Source: JAEUMG01 sp046349315 (GTDB lineage: Bacteria > Pseudomonadota > Alphaproteobacteria > Rhizobiales > Aestuariivirgaceae). From it: DNA of 64,000 nucleotides. This document shows, in pieces, positions 51,604-60,209 of the stretch. Position numbers and translations under genes: made by a program. The notes beneath the pieces were generated by a model that ran no database searches, was not told the origin of the DNA, and was given only the letters and a program-made list of their open reading frames with translations. Location of the stretch: contig JAXMCQ010000002.1 in the NCBI GenBank assembly GCA_046349315.1, positions 398,494-462,493 of the forward strand, given 5' to 3'. Positions within the stretch are counted from its first letter, which is position 1. Each line of letters begins with the position of its first letter.

Positions 51604-52764
51604 ATGAAAGTCGTGAAGCTCGAAACATTTCCGGTGCGCGTCGCCTATAAGCATGTCGAGGCGAGTTCGCTCATCAATCGCGGCGGTATCACCGATGTTC
51701 TGGTGAAGCTCACCGCCGATAATGGTCTCGTCGGCTGGGGGGAATGTACGCGCGCCGCCGACACCGCCGGGATCGAGACCGCAGTGAGGAATATGGCCCC
51801 GCTGGTGATCGGTCGCGATCCCTGGGACAAGGAAGCGATCCATCGCGACCTTGGCATCTATGCCGTCTGGGCCTTCCAGCCTATGACCGGAAACTTCGCC
51901 TTTGCAGGCATCGACATGGCGCTGTGGGATCTCTGCGGCAAGGAATGCGGCCAGCCGCTTTACCGCATGCTGGGCGGCGCCATGCGCGAGGAGGTCGATT
52001 ACTTCTACTACATGGAATGGGGAACGCCTGCCGAGATCGATCGCCAGGGACGCGATGGCGCCAAGCGCGGCTATCGCGCCTATTACATCAAGGCCGGCGT
52101 CGACGAGCGCAAGGAAGAGGAAATGCTCGAAGCCCTGCGCGGCGCCATAGGCCCGGAAGGCAAGATCAGGATCGACGTCAACCAGGCCTGGTCCATCCCG
52201 CAAGCGGCACGGCTACTGACGCGCTGGAACAAGAAATACGATCTCGATTTCGTCGAGGCGCCGGTCCGGATTGATCCGGTTGAGAACATGCTCGACCTGC
52301 GCACCCGCATCGATGTCGCCTTGTGCGTGAATGAGGGCTTGTGGCGCGAGGCCGATGCTTATCGCATCATCAAGAGCCGCTGCGGCGATTATCTCTGCTT
52401 CAGCCAGTATTGGGTTGGTTCCTTGGGCCGCTGGCATATGCTCAACCAGATGAGCCATCTCGAAGGCTGGCAGATGCTGAAGCACACCCATGGCGAATTG
52501 GGACTTACCGCCGCGGCCGGTCAACACGTCATGCTGGCCGCACCCAATGCCGCGCTCGGCAGCCAGCAGACCGCGCAGATGATGGAAGACGATATCCTGG
52601 TCGATCGGATTCCCATTGTCGACGGGCCGAACTGGGGACGCATCGATAAGCCGGGCCTCGGTGTCACCGTCGATGAGGACAAGGTTGCCCGTTATCACGA
52701 AGCCTACCGGAAGCTCGGCGACTTCCCGACCTATGCGGGCAAAGTCGCAAGCATGGCGCAATAG
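51604..52764 (+). CDS. Mandelate racemase/muconate lactonizing enzyme family protein 1
   Basis: 386 residues, enolase superfamily. Metal ligands are Asp191 (RIDVNQAW), Glu218 (FVEAP) and Glu244 (CVNEG). The usual KxK acid-base motif reads Y161-I-K163, so the first Lys is replaced while the catalytic second Lys remains. HTHGELG (294-300) supplies a possible His partner. Members dehydrate or racemise sugar acids, amino acids or their derivatives. Position behind an amino acid ABC transporter suggests an amino-acid-like substrate (inference). Confidence 0.88.
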   Translation: MKVVKLETFPVRVAYKHVEASSLINRGGITDVLVKLTADNGLVGWGECTRAADTAGIETAVRNMAPLVIGRDPWDKEAIHRDLGIYAVWAFQPMTGNFAFAGIDMALWDLCGKECGQPLYRMLGGAMREEVDYFYYMEWGTPAEIDRQGRDGAKRGYRAYYIKAGVDERKEEEMLEALRGAIGPEGKIRIDVNQAWSIPQAARLLTRWNKKYDLDFVEAPVRIDPVENMLDLRTRIDVALCVNEGLWREADAYRIIKSRCGDYLCFSQYWVGSLGRWHMLNQMSHLEGWQMLKHTHGELGLTAAAGQHVMLAAPNAALGSQQTAQMMEDDILVDRIPIVDGPNWGRIDKPGLGVTVDEDKVARYHEAYRKLGDFPTYAGKVASMAQ

Positions 52765-52775
52765 GGATCGAGACA

Positions 52776-53909
52776 ATGAAAATCACCGCCATCAAGACGA
52801 CGCCATTGCTCTGCAAGTTCAAGCAGCCCTATCACTGGTCGCAGGGCATCAATTACGGCGCACCCGTCATCCTCATCGAGGTCGAGACCGACACAGGCAT
52901 TGTCGGGATCGGCGAGGCGACCGCGAGCCCGGTCATAGCACCGGTCCTGGCGATCTTGGAGGACGCGATCCCGCGCTTCATCGGCCAGTCGGTCTATGAC
53001 GGCAACCGCATCATTTGGAACTATTACCAGGCGGGCTTCAATGCGCGCGGCACCGGCAGCGCGCCGCGCTATTTCTCGCAAGCCCTGGCCGGCATCGAAC
53101 TCGCGCTGTGGGATGCGATCGGCAAGGCGGCGAAACTGCCCTTGCATAAACTGTTGGGCGGGGCGGTGCGCGACAAGGTCGAGTATTTTGGCTTCGTCCA
53201 GGGCGATACGCCGGACGAACTCGCATCGCACGCCAAGGAACTATACGACGCAGGCTTCAAGGTCCTCTACATCAAGGTGGGCCGCGGCGCCGAGCTCGAT
53301 GTCGCCATCGTCTCATCCATCCGCAAGAAAGTCGGACCCAAGGCGCGTTTGCGGCTCGATGCCAATGAAGTCTGGGACCAGCTCATGGCACGCCGCATGT
53401 TCGAAAAACTAGAGACCTTCGACATCGAATTCATCGAGCAGCCGATCCCCGGCCGCACCGGCTCGGAAGGCCTGGCTCGGCTTCGCGCCGTGACGAATAT
53501 TCCGATCGCTGCCGACCAGACCGTCTATTCGGCCGATGATGCCTTCGATATTTGCCGCAATCGGGCCGCCGATGTGATCGTGCTTGGCTTGCACGAGACT
53601 TGCGGCGTCGTCCGTTTCCGCAAGGCTGCCGCGGTGGCCGAGGCCGCTGCCGTCAATATTTGTCTCCATGGTGTCTTCGAGACCGGCATCACCACTTGTG
53701 CGTCAAATCAGGTCGCGGCCACGATTCCCAACATGGACGACGGCAACCAGATCATGTGGCAGCTCTTGGCCGAGGATATTGTCAAGAGTCCCAATCTCGT
53801 TCCGAAGGATGGCGCTCTGGCTATCGTTGACGCGCCGGGATTAGGCTTCGAACTTGATCCGGATGCCGTCGCCCGCGCCGTTAAGGCCTATCGTGACACG
53901 CCGGCCTGA
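52776..53909 (+). CDS. Mandelate racemase/muconate lactonizing enzyme family protein 2
   Basis: 377 residues, second enolase-superfamily enzyme of the operon, only about 25-30% like the first by eye. Metal ligands are Asp195 (RLDANEVW), Glu221 (FIEQP) and Asp247 (AADQT); the KxK motif again reads Y165-I-K167. ICLHGVFETGI near the C-terminus is the barrel loop for specificity. Two such enzymes in tandem suggest consecutive steps or both epimers of one substrate. Confidence 0.88.
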   Translation: MKITAIKTTPLLCKFKQPYHWSQGINYGAPVILIEVETDTGIVGIGEATASPVIAPVLAILEDAIPRFIGQSVYDGNRIIWNYYQAGFNARGTGSAPRYFSQALAGIELALWDAIGKAAKLPLHKLLGGAVRDKVEYFGFVQGDTPDELASHAKELYDAGFKVLYIKVGRGAELDVAIVSSIRKKVGPKARLRLDANEVWDQLMARRMFEKLETFDIEFIEQPIPGRTGSEGLARLRAVTNIPIAADQTVYSADDAFDICRNRAADVIVLGLHETCGVVRFRKAAAVAEAAAVNICLHGVFETGITTCASNQVAATIPNMDDGNQIMWQLLAEDIVKSPNLVPKDGALAIVDAPGLGFELDPDAVARAVKAYRDTPA

Positions 53910-53919
53910 GGGCGCAGCG

Positions 53920-54309
53920 TCACACATACCCGCTTAAGCCTGGGATCGATCCGGCCACCTGACGCACCAGATCGGCGCCAGCCTTCTGCTTGGCATAATC
54001 GAGCGTCGTCGTCCCCAGCGTCTTGATCTGATCCATGTTGAGCCCGGCCGCCTGCAATTTGCCGATCGCCGCCAACGGCCCACCCATCAATCCGCCGCCC
54101 AGCATGCCCAGCAACCCGCCCTTGGCCGCGCCGTCGCCGCCATGCTTGGCCGCAAGCTCCGCCGCGCCCGGCAGTTTCGCGAAAAGCTCCGCGACCTTCT
54201 GCTTGTCGCCCTGGTTTTTGACGAGCGTCAGCATAATACCCAGGGCCCTTTCGGCGCGCGCCTTGTCGAGCCCCGTCTTCTGCGTGATCAATGTGACGAG
54301 CTCTTCCAT
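53920..54309 (-). CDS. Gly-rich small protein, unknown function (DUF2780-like?)
   Basis: 129 residues. Helical N-terminus (MEELVTLITQKTGLDKARAE), a glycine-rich middle (GGLLGMLGGGLMGG) and a helical tail. It resembles short uncharacterised proteins such as DUF2780/DUF2267, but I cannot confirm the family. ATG 54309 with GGAG 6 nt upstream is preferred; the frame opens at 54375. Convergent with the enolase operon. Confidence 0.65.
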   Translation of the reverse strand: MEELVTLITQKTGLDKARAERALGIMLTLVKNQGDKQKVAELFAKLPGAAELAAKHGGDGAAKGGLLGMLGGGLMGGPLAAIGKLQAAGLNMDQIKTLGTTTLDYAKQKAGADLVRQVAGSIPGLSGYV

Positions 54310-54444
54310 TGGCAACTCCATCGCGTTTGAACAACTGCACGTTTTATAGCACAGTGCGGACGCATGGCCCGCCAAAGTGTGCGCGCTTCGGCGATAAGGC
54401 TATGCGCAAAATGAGCCACGCGGCTGAGCCTGGAGGCATTGTTC

Positions 54445-55935
54445 ATGTCGGATGATAAGATTTTTCTGGGCTCGAGCGGCAAGCCCGAGGACCTCTATTT
54501 GGCCATGGCCAACCGCCACGGTCTCGTCACCGGCGCAACCGGCACCGGCAAGACGGTCACATTGCAGATCATGGCCGAAGCCTTTTCGAAGGCGGGCGTT
54601 CCGGTCTTTGCTGCCGACGTCAAGGGCGATCTCTCCGGCATATCGGAGCCGGGCGAGCCCAAGGACTTTCTGCTCGAACGCGCCAAGCAGGTGGGCCTCG
54701 AGGATTACGGCTTCGAAGCAACGCCCACCATCTTTTGGGATCTCTTCGGCACCGAAGGTCATCCGATCCGCACCACAGTCACCGAAATGGGGCCATTGCT
54801 CCTGTCGCGCCTCATGGGTCTTTCAGACGCGCAGGAAGGCGCCCTCAATATCGGCTTCAAGATCGCCGATCAGGAAGGACTTGCGATCCTTGATCTCAAG
54901 GATCTCCGCGCGCTCCTCACCGATCTTGCCGATCGCGGCAAGGACATCCGCACCGAATATGGCAATGTGAATGCCGCGACTATCGGCTCGATCCAGCGTC
55001 GCCTCGTGGTGATCGAGGAGCAGGGCGGTGACAAGTTCTTCGGCGAGCCGGCTCTCGATATCAAAGATCTGATGCGCACCACCCGCGACGGCCGCGGCTA
55101 TATGAACATTCTTGCCGCCGACAAGCTCATCTCCTCGCCCCAGCTTTATGCCACGTTCCTGCTGTGGCTGCTCTCGGAACTGTTCGAGAGGATGCCTGAA
55201 GTCGGCGATGTCGATAAGCCAAAGCTCGTCTTCTTCTTCGACGAGGCGCATCTCCTCTTTGCCGATGCGCCGCCCGGCCTGTTGCAGAAGATCGAGCAGA
55301 CGGTGAAGCTCATCCGTTCGAAAGGCGTCGGCGTCTATTTCGTGACCCAGAACCCGCTCGATGTTCCTGAAAGCGTGCTCGCCCAGATGGGCAATCGGCT
55401 GCAGCATGCCTTGCGCGCCTATACGCCGCGCGAGCAGAAGGCGGTGAAGACCGCAGCCGAAACCTTCAGGCCAAATCCCAAATTCGATACGCAGACGGCG
55501 ATCACCGAGCTTGGAAAGGGCGAGGCGCTTGTTTCGGTTCTCGATCCCAAGGGCGTGCCGACCATGGTGGAACGGACCTGGATAAGGCCGCCATCGGGCC
55601 GCATGGGTCCGATCACTCCGGAAGAGCGGAAAGTCCTGATCAGCAATTCCCCGGTTTATGGCGAATATGAAAAGCAGGTCGACCGCGAATCCGCTTTCGA
55701 GATTTTGCAGGAGAAAGCGAAGAAAGCCGCCGAGGCCAAGGAACAGGCAACTGCGGAAAAGGCCGAAGCCAAGACGGTTCGCGCCTCGACCTCGGGCTAT
55801 CAGCGCGAAACGGCGACCGATCGCTTGATCAAGAATATGGCTGGCAGTGTCGGACGCACGCTCGGCTCATCCGTTGCCCGTCAACTTGGCAATGCTCTGG
55901 TCCGTGGCATCCTCGGCGGCCTCACGAGGAAGTAG
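54445..55935 (+). CDS. HerA-like ATPase of the DUF853 family
   Basis: About 496 residues. Walker A GATGTGKTVT (about 31-40) and Walker B LVFFFDEAHLLF are complete, with VYFVTQNPLDVPESVLAQMGN after it. The C-terminal 90 residues are charged and helical, ending in a Gly/Arg-rich tail. Predicted nucleoside triphosphatase of the FtsK/HerA superfamily; biological role unknown. The ATG at 54445 is preferred over TTG 54439. Confidence 0.9.
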   Translation: MSDDKIFLGSSGKPEDLYLAMANRHGLVTGATGTGKTVTLQIMAEAFSKAGVPVFAADVKGDLSGISEPGEPKDFLLERAKQVGLEDYGFEATPTIFWDLFGTEGHPIRTTVTEMGPLLLSRLMGLSDAQEGALNIGFKIADQEGLAILDLKDLRALLTDLADRGKDIRTEYGNVNAATIGSIQRRLVVIEEQGGDKFFGEPALDIKDLMRTTRDGRGYMNILAADKLISSPQLYATFLLWLLSELFERMPEVGDVDKPKLVFFFDEAHLLFADAPPGLLQKIEQTVKLIRSKGVGVYFVTQNPLDVPESVLAQMGNRLQHALRAYTPREQKAVKTAAETFRPNPKFDTQTAITELGKGEALVSVLDPKGVPTMVERTWIRPPSGRMGPITPEERKVLISNSPVYGEYEKQVDRESAFEILQEKAKKAAEAKEQATAEKAEAKTVRASTSGYQRETATDRLIKNMAGSVGRTLGSSVARQLGNALVRGILGGLTRK

Positions 55936-55939
55936 TGCT

Positions 55940-56005
55940 CTTCCCCTCTCCCCACGTGGGAGAGGGCGGGTTGAGCGCAGCGAAACCCGGGTGAGGGGCG
56001 TCTGA
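55940..56005. repeat. GC-rich intergenic hairpin
   Basis: CCTCTCCC-CACGT-GGGAGAGG followed by CGGGTT-N-AACCCGGG forms two hairpins just past the HerA-like gene. Same type as at 10608 and 20226. Confidence 0.55.
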
Positions 56006-56155
56006 AGCGCGTCAGCGCCTGCCACGTTACACGATACCCCTTACCCGGCTGGGCTTTTGGCCCCGTCGTCCTGTACCGCAAGTGCAGAGTAGACCGTACA
56101 CCGATCGTTAAGCCAGCGAAGCAATGACAAGGAGTCCAATCTCCTTGTTCTTGTC

Positions 56156-56244
56156 ATTGCCGGACTCGTTCCGGCAATCCATCGATCAACCCGCTCTCGC
56201 TGTAGAGGATCGGCACAATGGATCGCCGGAATGAATCCGGCGAT
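56156..56244. repeat. Paired palindromic element, second copy
   Basis: ATTGCCGGA-CTCGT-TCCGGCAAT (56156-56178) and ATCGCCGGA-ATGAA-TCCGGCGAT (56222-56244), flanked by TTGTC and GACAG. Same design as 17817-17905 with different stems, so a mobile or recurrent non-coding repeat. Confidence 0.7.
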
Positions 56245-56432
56245 GACAGATTGGAGTTCGTCATGCGGGCGCGTCGTGGCGGCCGGTTCCCCTTGCCCGG
56301 CATGGTGATTGACATGGATCAATGTGTTGTTCACGTAGTCCACGCCAAGAGTCATATTTCGTTGGCATAGATTGAGGTTATGGCCGATTGCTGTGTGCCA
56401 TCGACCTTAATGGTTTTGGGAGAGAAGCAAGG

Positions 56433-58535
56433 ATGACGACACGCCGTGAAATGCTTGGCTATGTGCCGGCTGCGAGTGCAGCATTTGCCGTCGGCGGCAA
56501 TCTGCTGCTGAATGAAGGCACCGCTGTTGCGCAGGACGCGCCGGCCCCCCTCGCGACGCACTTTCATCCCAAAGGCAAGGCGCCATCCAGTTTCACACTC
56601 GATGTCCTGAAGCAGGCTAGCAGCAATCTGCCTTTTTCTGACACGCGAGATTTCGACGAATTGAAGCGCGGCTTCATCGCGCCGATGCCGGATCTGAAAA
56701 TTATGGCCGATGCCGGTCACGTCGCCTGGGACATGGAGCGTTTTCAGTTCCTGAATGAGGATCGCGACTTCGATTCGATCCATCCCTCACTGCTGCGACA
56801 GTCGCGCCTCAACAACAATTACGGTCTCTACGAAGTCATGCCCGGCATCTATCAGGTGCGCGGTATCGATCTTTCCGATCTCACGATCGTGCGCGGCAAG
56901 ACCGGCTGGATTGTTTTCGATCCGATCGTCAGCGCCGAACCGGCGCGCGCCGCCTGGAAACTTTTTCAACAGCATGTAGGCGAGGGCTTGCCGATCACTG
57001 CTGTGGTCTATTCCCACACCCACGGCGATCATTGGGGTGGCGTGCGCGGCCTCATCGATGAAGCCGATGTGCGCTCCGGCAAGATTTCGGTCATCGCGCC
57101 GGTCGATTTCATGGACTTTACGATTTCCGAGAACGTCTATGCCGGCAACGCCATGAACCGGAGGCTCTTCTATCAATATGGCCTGCTGCTGCCGGCGAGC
57201 CCCTATGGCTATGTCGGACAAGGCCTGGGCCAGGGCGTGTCGGCGGGTGCGACCGGCCTGATCGCTCCCACCCGTCTTGTGTCCGAAGCGATCGAGGAGT
57301 TCGAGGTCGACGGCGTGCGGATGATCTTCCAGAACACGCCCAACACCGAGGCGCCGCGGGAAATGAACACCTACATTCCCGACATGAAGGCGCTCTGGAT
57401 GGCTGAAAATGTCATCGCCTCCTTGCACAACATCTACACGTTGCGCGGTGCTCCGGTGCGCGATCCGTTGCGCTGGTCGAAGTACATATCGGACGCGCTC
57501 TACCGTTTCGGTTTGGAAGCCGAAGTCATGTTCGCCTCGCATCACTGGCCGCGCTGGGGCAATGAGCGCATTCAGGAAATCCTGCGAGATCAGCGCGATC
57601 TTTATGCCCATATGAACAATCAGGTGCTACACTTCGCCAATCAGGGCGTGACGATCAACCAGATCCACAATGTCTATTCCCTGCCGCCGAGCATCCTGCA
57701 GAAATGGCATTGCCGCGGCTATCACGGCTCGGCCGAGAACAATGCGCGCGGCGTGATTCAGCGTTACCTCGGCTATTGGGATTGCAACCCGACAACGCTC
57801 ATTCCGCTCTCGCCTGAAGATTCCGCTCCGCTTTATGTCGAGATGATGGGTGGGTCGGCGAAGATCATCGCGCGCGGCCGCGAACTTCATGACAAGGGTG
57901 AATATCTGCTCGCAAGCGAGATCGTGAACAAGTTGGTGCTGGCCGAACCCAATAATGGGGACGCCAAAGATCTGCTTGCCGACATCTTTGAGCAGATCGG
58001 TTATCAGCAGGAAAATCCGGGTTTGCGCAACAGCTTCCTTGCCGGCGCCTTTGAATTGCGTTCGGGCATCCCGCAGGGCCAGACGGCGGATTCGAGCAGC
58101 CCGGATGTCATCCGTGCCATGTCGACCGAGCTGTTTCTGAATTTCCTTGCCATCAAGATGGACAGCCGCAAGGCGGAAGGGCTGCGCTTCACCCTCAATC
58201 TCGTTACGCCCGACAATGGCGAAAAGTTCATCGTCGAACTCGAGAATGCAACGCTCACCAATATTGCCGGCTTCCAGGCGAAGTCTCCGGATTTGACCTT
58301 GACGATCAATAGGTCGGATTTGGAACTGACGATGATGGGCGTGAAGACGCTGGAAAGCCAGATTGCCGAGGGTACGGCCAAGGTCGATGGTGATGCGACG
58401 ATCCTCGGCAAGCTTGCGGTGACGATGGTTGATTTTGATCCGCGCTTCGAGATCATGCCCGGCACGAAAGCACTGACCGAAATAGCCCATTCCGATCCCT
58501 ACCAGGCAGTCCCGGAGCGGATCATCGCGGAGTAG
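56433..58535 (+). CDS. Alkyl sulfatase (SdsA/BDS1-like metallo-beta-lactamase fold)
   Basis: About 700 residues. The signal sequence begins MTTRREMLGYVPAASAAFAV (twin Arg, possible Tat export). The Zn site is HTHGDH at 195-200 with further ligands in NTEAPREMNTYIP, MAENVIASLHN and FASHHWPRWG; a C-terminal SCP2-like lipid-binding domain covers about the last 120 residues. Family members cleave primary alkyl sulfates such as dodecyl sulfate to alcohol plus sulfate. AGAGAAGCAAGG precedes the ATG at 56433; the frame opens at 56388. Confidence 0.92.
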   Translation: MTTRREMLGYVPAASAAFAVGGNLLLNEGTAVAQDAPAPLATHFHPKGKAPSSFTLDVLKQASSNLPFSDTRDFDELKRGFIAPMPDLKIMADAGHVAWDMERFQFLNEDRDFDSIHPSLLRQSRLNNNYGLYEVMPGIYQVRGIDLSDLTIVRGKTGWIVFDPIVSAEPARAAWKLFQQHVGEGLPITAVVYSHTHGDHWGGVRGLIDEADVRSGKISVIAPVDFMDFTISENVYAGNAMNRRLFYQYGLLLPASPYGYVGQGLGQGVSAGATGLIAPTRLVSEAIEEFEVDGVRMIFQNTPNTEAPREMNTYIPDMKALWMAENVIASLHNIYTLRGAPVRDPLRWSKYISDALYRFGLEAEVMFASHHWPRWGNERIQEILRDQRDLYAHMNNQVLHFANQGVTINQIHNVYSLPPSILQKWHCRGYHGSAENNARGVIQRYLGYWDCNPTTLIPLSPEDSAPLYVEMMGGSAKIIARGRELHDKGEYLLASEIVNKLVLAEPNNGDAKDLLADIFEQIGYQQENPGLRNSFLAGAFELRSGIPQGQTADSSSPDVIRAMSTELFLNFLAIKMDSRKAEGLRFTLNLVTPDNGEKFIVELENATLTNIAGFQAKSPDLTLTINRSDLELTMMGVKTLESQIAEGTAKVDGDATILGKLAVTMVDFDPRFEIMPGTKALTEIAHSDPYQAVPERIIAE

Positions 58536-58685
58536 TTTTCGCTGAAGGCTATCCCTCTCCCCTCGTGAAACGAGGGAATGATAGTTCGATGTTTGACCAG
58601 ATAGTTTTGTGTAGGACAAGTGATTGATATAGCTTGATCTGTGTATTCTGTCGTGTCTCCATGTGAGCGGTTGTTTTCACTGCCA

Positions 58686-58712
58686 TGCTACCTATTGTGA
58701 GTTGAGGTAGCA
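58686..58712. promoter_or_regulatory. Inverted repeat upstream of integrase
   Basis: TGCTACCT-N11-AGGTAGCA: perfect 8-bp arms starting 43 nt before the integrase ATG; a further GATGCTACG lies at 58719-58727. Could be an autoregulatory operator or an arm-type integrase site (inference). Confidence 0.4.
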
Positions 58713-58728
58713 AACTGGATGCTACGCC

Positions 58729-59919
58729 ATGCCCAGGATACACCTCACCAAGGAGACGCTTGACCGGATCACTCCTGGTCTCAAGGAGACGGTCTATTGG
58801 GACGCCTCGCATTCCGGTTTCGGCGTCAAGGTGACGCCCAAGGGTCGCAAGGTGTTCATCGTTCTCTACCGCACACGGGATGGGAAGAGGCGACTGCGCA
58901 AATACACCATCGGGCCCTATGGCAAGGTCACGCTCGCCAGCGCCAGGCTTGCAGCACGCAAGGTGCTTGCCGCGACGCTTGACGGCCGCGATCCGGCCGC
59001 CGAGAAGCGCCGGGACAGGCATAAGTTCATCAAGGATAAGATGGATGATGTGGTAGCCGAGTACACTGAAAGGCACGTCGATCACACCCGGACACGCGCT
59101 GGCATTCGTCGTAACTTGCAACGCGAAGTTCTAGGCCGCTGGTCAGGCCGGTCGATCCATGAGATTGGCAGGCAGGATGTGGTGAAGATGTTGGACGAGA
59201 TTTCTGATCGGGGAGCGCCGGCGACGGCCAATCAGGTCTTCTCAGTCGTAAGGGCCCTGTTCAACTGGTGCGTCGGGCGCGGCATTCTTGAGACGTCGCC
59301 CTGTGTGGGACTTTCCAAGCCGTCTGCCGAACAATCGCGCGACCGCGTATTGAGCGATGAAGAGATTGCTTGCATCCTGACCGCCGCCCGGCAGATCGGT
59401 TATCCCCATGGAACGATCGTCGAGATCCTGCTCCTGACCGGCCAGCGGCGCAGCGAGGTTGCAGACCTCAGATGGAGCGAACTCGACCTTGTCAGGGCCA
59501 TTTGGACCCTTCCTCGCGAGCGTACCAAGAACGATAAGGCGCACATCATTCATTTGGCGCCGCGCGTCATCGATCTGCTCCTGGCAATCCCGCGCACGAG
59601 TGAGCTTGTGTTTGGCAACAGCGCCGGCAGGCCGTTCAACGACTTCTCACGCTTTAAGCGCGAACTGGATAGACTCTCCCAGGTCAAAGATTGGGTCCTG
59701 CATGATCTGCGGCGCACCATGGTCAGCGGCATGGCCAGACTCGTTGTGATGCCCCATATTGCAGACAAGATCCTCAATCACCAGTCCGGAACGATTTCGG
59801 GCGTGGCGGCCGTCTACCAGCGCCATGAGTTCCTGGTCGAGCGAAAGCAGGCTTTGCTTATCTGGGCCGAACACGTTGGCGGGCTTCTTATGAGAGCTGA
59901 AGCTCGAACTGCGGCTTAG
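58729..59919 (+). CDS. P4-type tyrosine site-specific integrase
   Basis: 396 residues. Arm-binding domain (about 1-95), core-binding domain and catalytic domain with R240 (TGQRRSEV), Lys near 267-270, H325-x-x-R328 (HDLRRT), H351 (LNHQSG) and nucleophile Tyr363 (VYQRH). The catalytic set is complete. It would integrate a genomic island, often at a tRNA gene, but no tRNA is adjacent. Immediately downstream begins a hlyD remnant, so its arrival or the island's edge cut that gene (inference). Confidence 0.93.
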   Translation: MPRIHLTKETLDRITPGLKETVYWDASHSGFGVKVTPKGRKVFIVLYRTRDGKRRLRKYTIGPYGKVTLASARLAARKVLAATLDGRDPAAEKRRDRHKFIKDKMDDVVAEYTERHVDHTRTRAGIRRNLQREVLGRWSGRSIHEIGRQDVVKMLDEISDRGAPATANQVFSVVRALFNWCVGRGILETSPCVGLSKPSAEQSRDRVLSDEEIACILTAARQIGYPHGTIVEILLLTGQRRSEVADLRWSELDLVRAIWTLPRERTKNDKAHIIHLAPRVIDLLLAIPRTSELVFGNSAGRPFNDFSRFKRELDRLSQVKDWVLHDLRRTMVSGMARLVVMPHIADKILNHQSGTISGVAAVYQRHEFLVERKQALLIWAEHVGGLLMRAEARTAA

Positions 59920-59927
59920 GTGACGAC

Positions 59928-60024
59928 TTGCCAGCAGAAGCGTTCCTCCGCACGAGAGAGCGCACCCCTTGAGTTCTCTGCTCCAGCCACTGACCGACCA
60001 GATTGCGCACACTTTTCGAAAGGT
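59928..60024 (+). pseudogene. 3' remnant of an hlyD-type gene, frameshifted
   Basis: Translates as LPAEAFLRTRERTP, then after a one-base loss as SLLQPLTDQIAHTF, equal to the end of the HlyD protein at 61962-63266. It starts 9 nt after the integrase stop and nothing upstream of it is hlyD-like. Confidence 0.85.
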
Positions 60025-60127
60025 TGCGTCGACGAGTGGACCGATAGCGTACTCCATCTGATAGCGTGCCGCCCGCTGGCGTAAGAGTCACCAGGTCGAA
60101 AGTGCGACCTCCATAAAGTGAGACGGA

Positions 60128-60178
60128 TTAACTACTTAGAGTGTATCGCGCCCAACCTCCCAAATGGTAGGTTGCACT
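60128..60178. promoter_or_regulatory. Conserved block upstream of T1SS genes (copy 1)
   Basis: Contains AACTACTTAGAG, TATCG and CCTCCCAAATGGTAGG-TTGCAC, closely matched at 63321-63374 upstream of the RTX gene. It lies 32-82 nt before the secretion ATPase start. Probably regulatory. Confidence 0.5.
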
Positions 60179-60209
60179 GGCTTGCTGCTCGTGATCGGAT
60201 AGGGCTGCC

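Larger units (their letters stand above)
55936..56432. other. 497-nt intergenic region of repeats
   Basis: Holds a GC-rich hairpin cluster (55940-56005), then the paired hairpins at 56156-56244. The remaining DNA up to the alkyl sulfatase start shows no gene; small frames here have no recognisable protein and overlap the repeats. It must hold the promoter of the alkyl sulfatase gene. Confidence 0.6.

Noticed and set aside
60150..60180. Sigma-54 promoter in the CCTCCCAAATGGTAGGTTGCAC block
   Set aside because: The GG and GC elements are too close (the -24/-12 spacing is not met).
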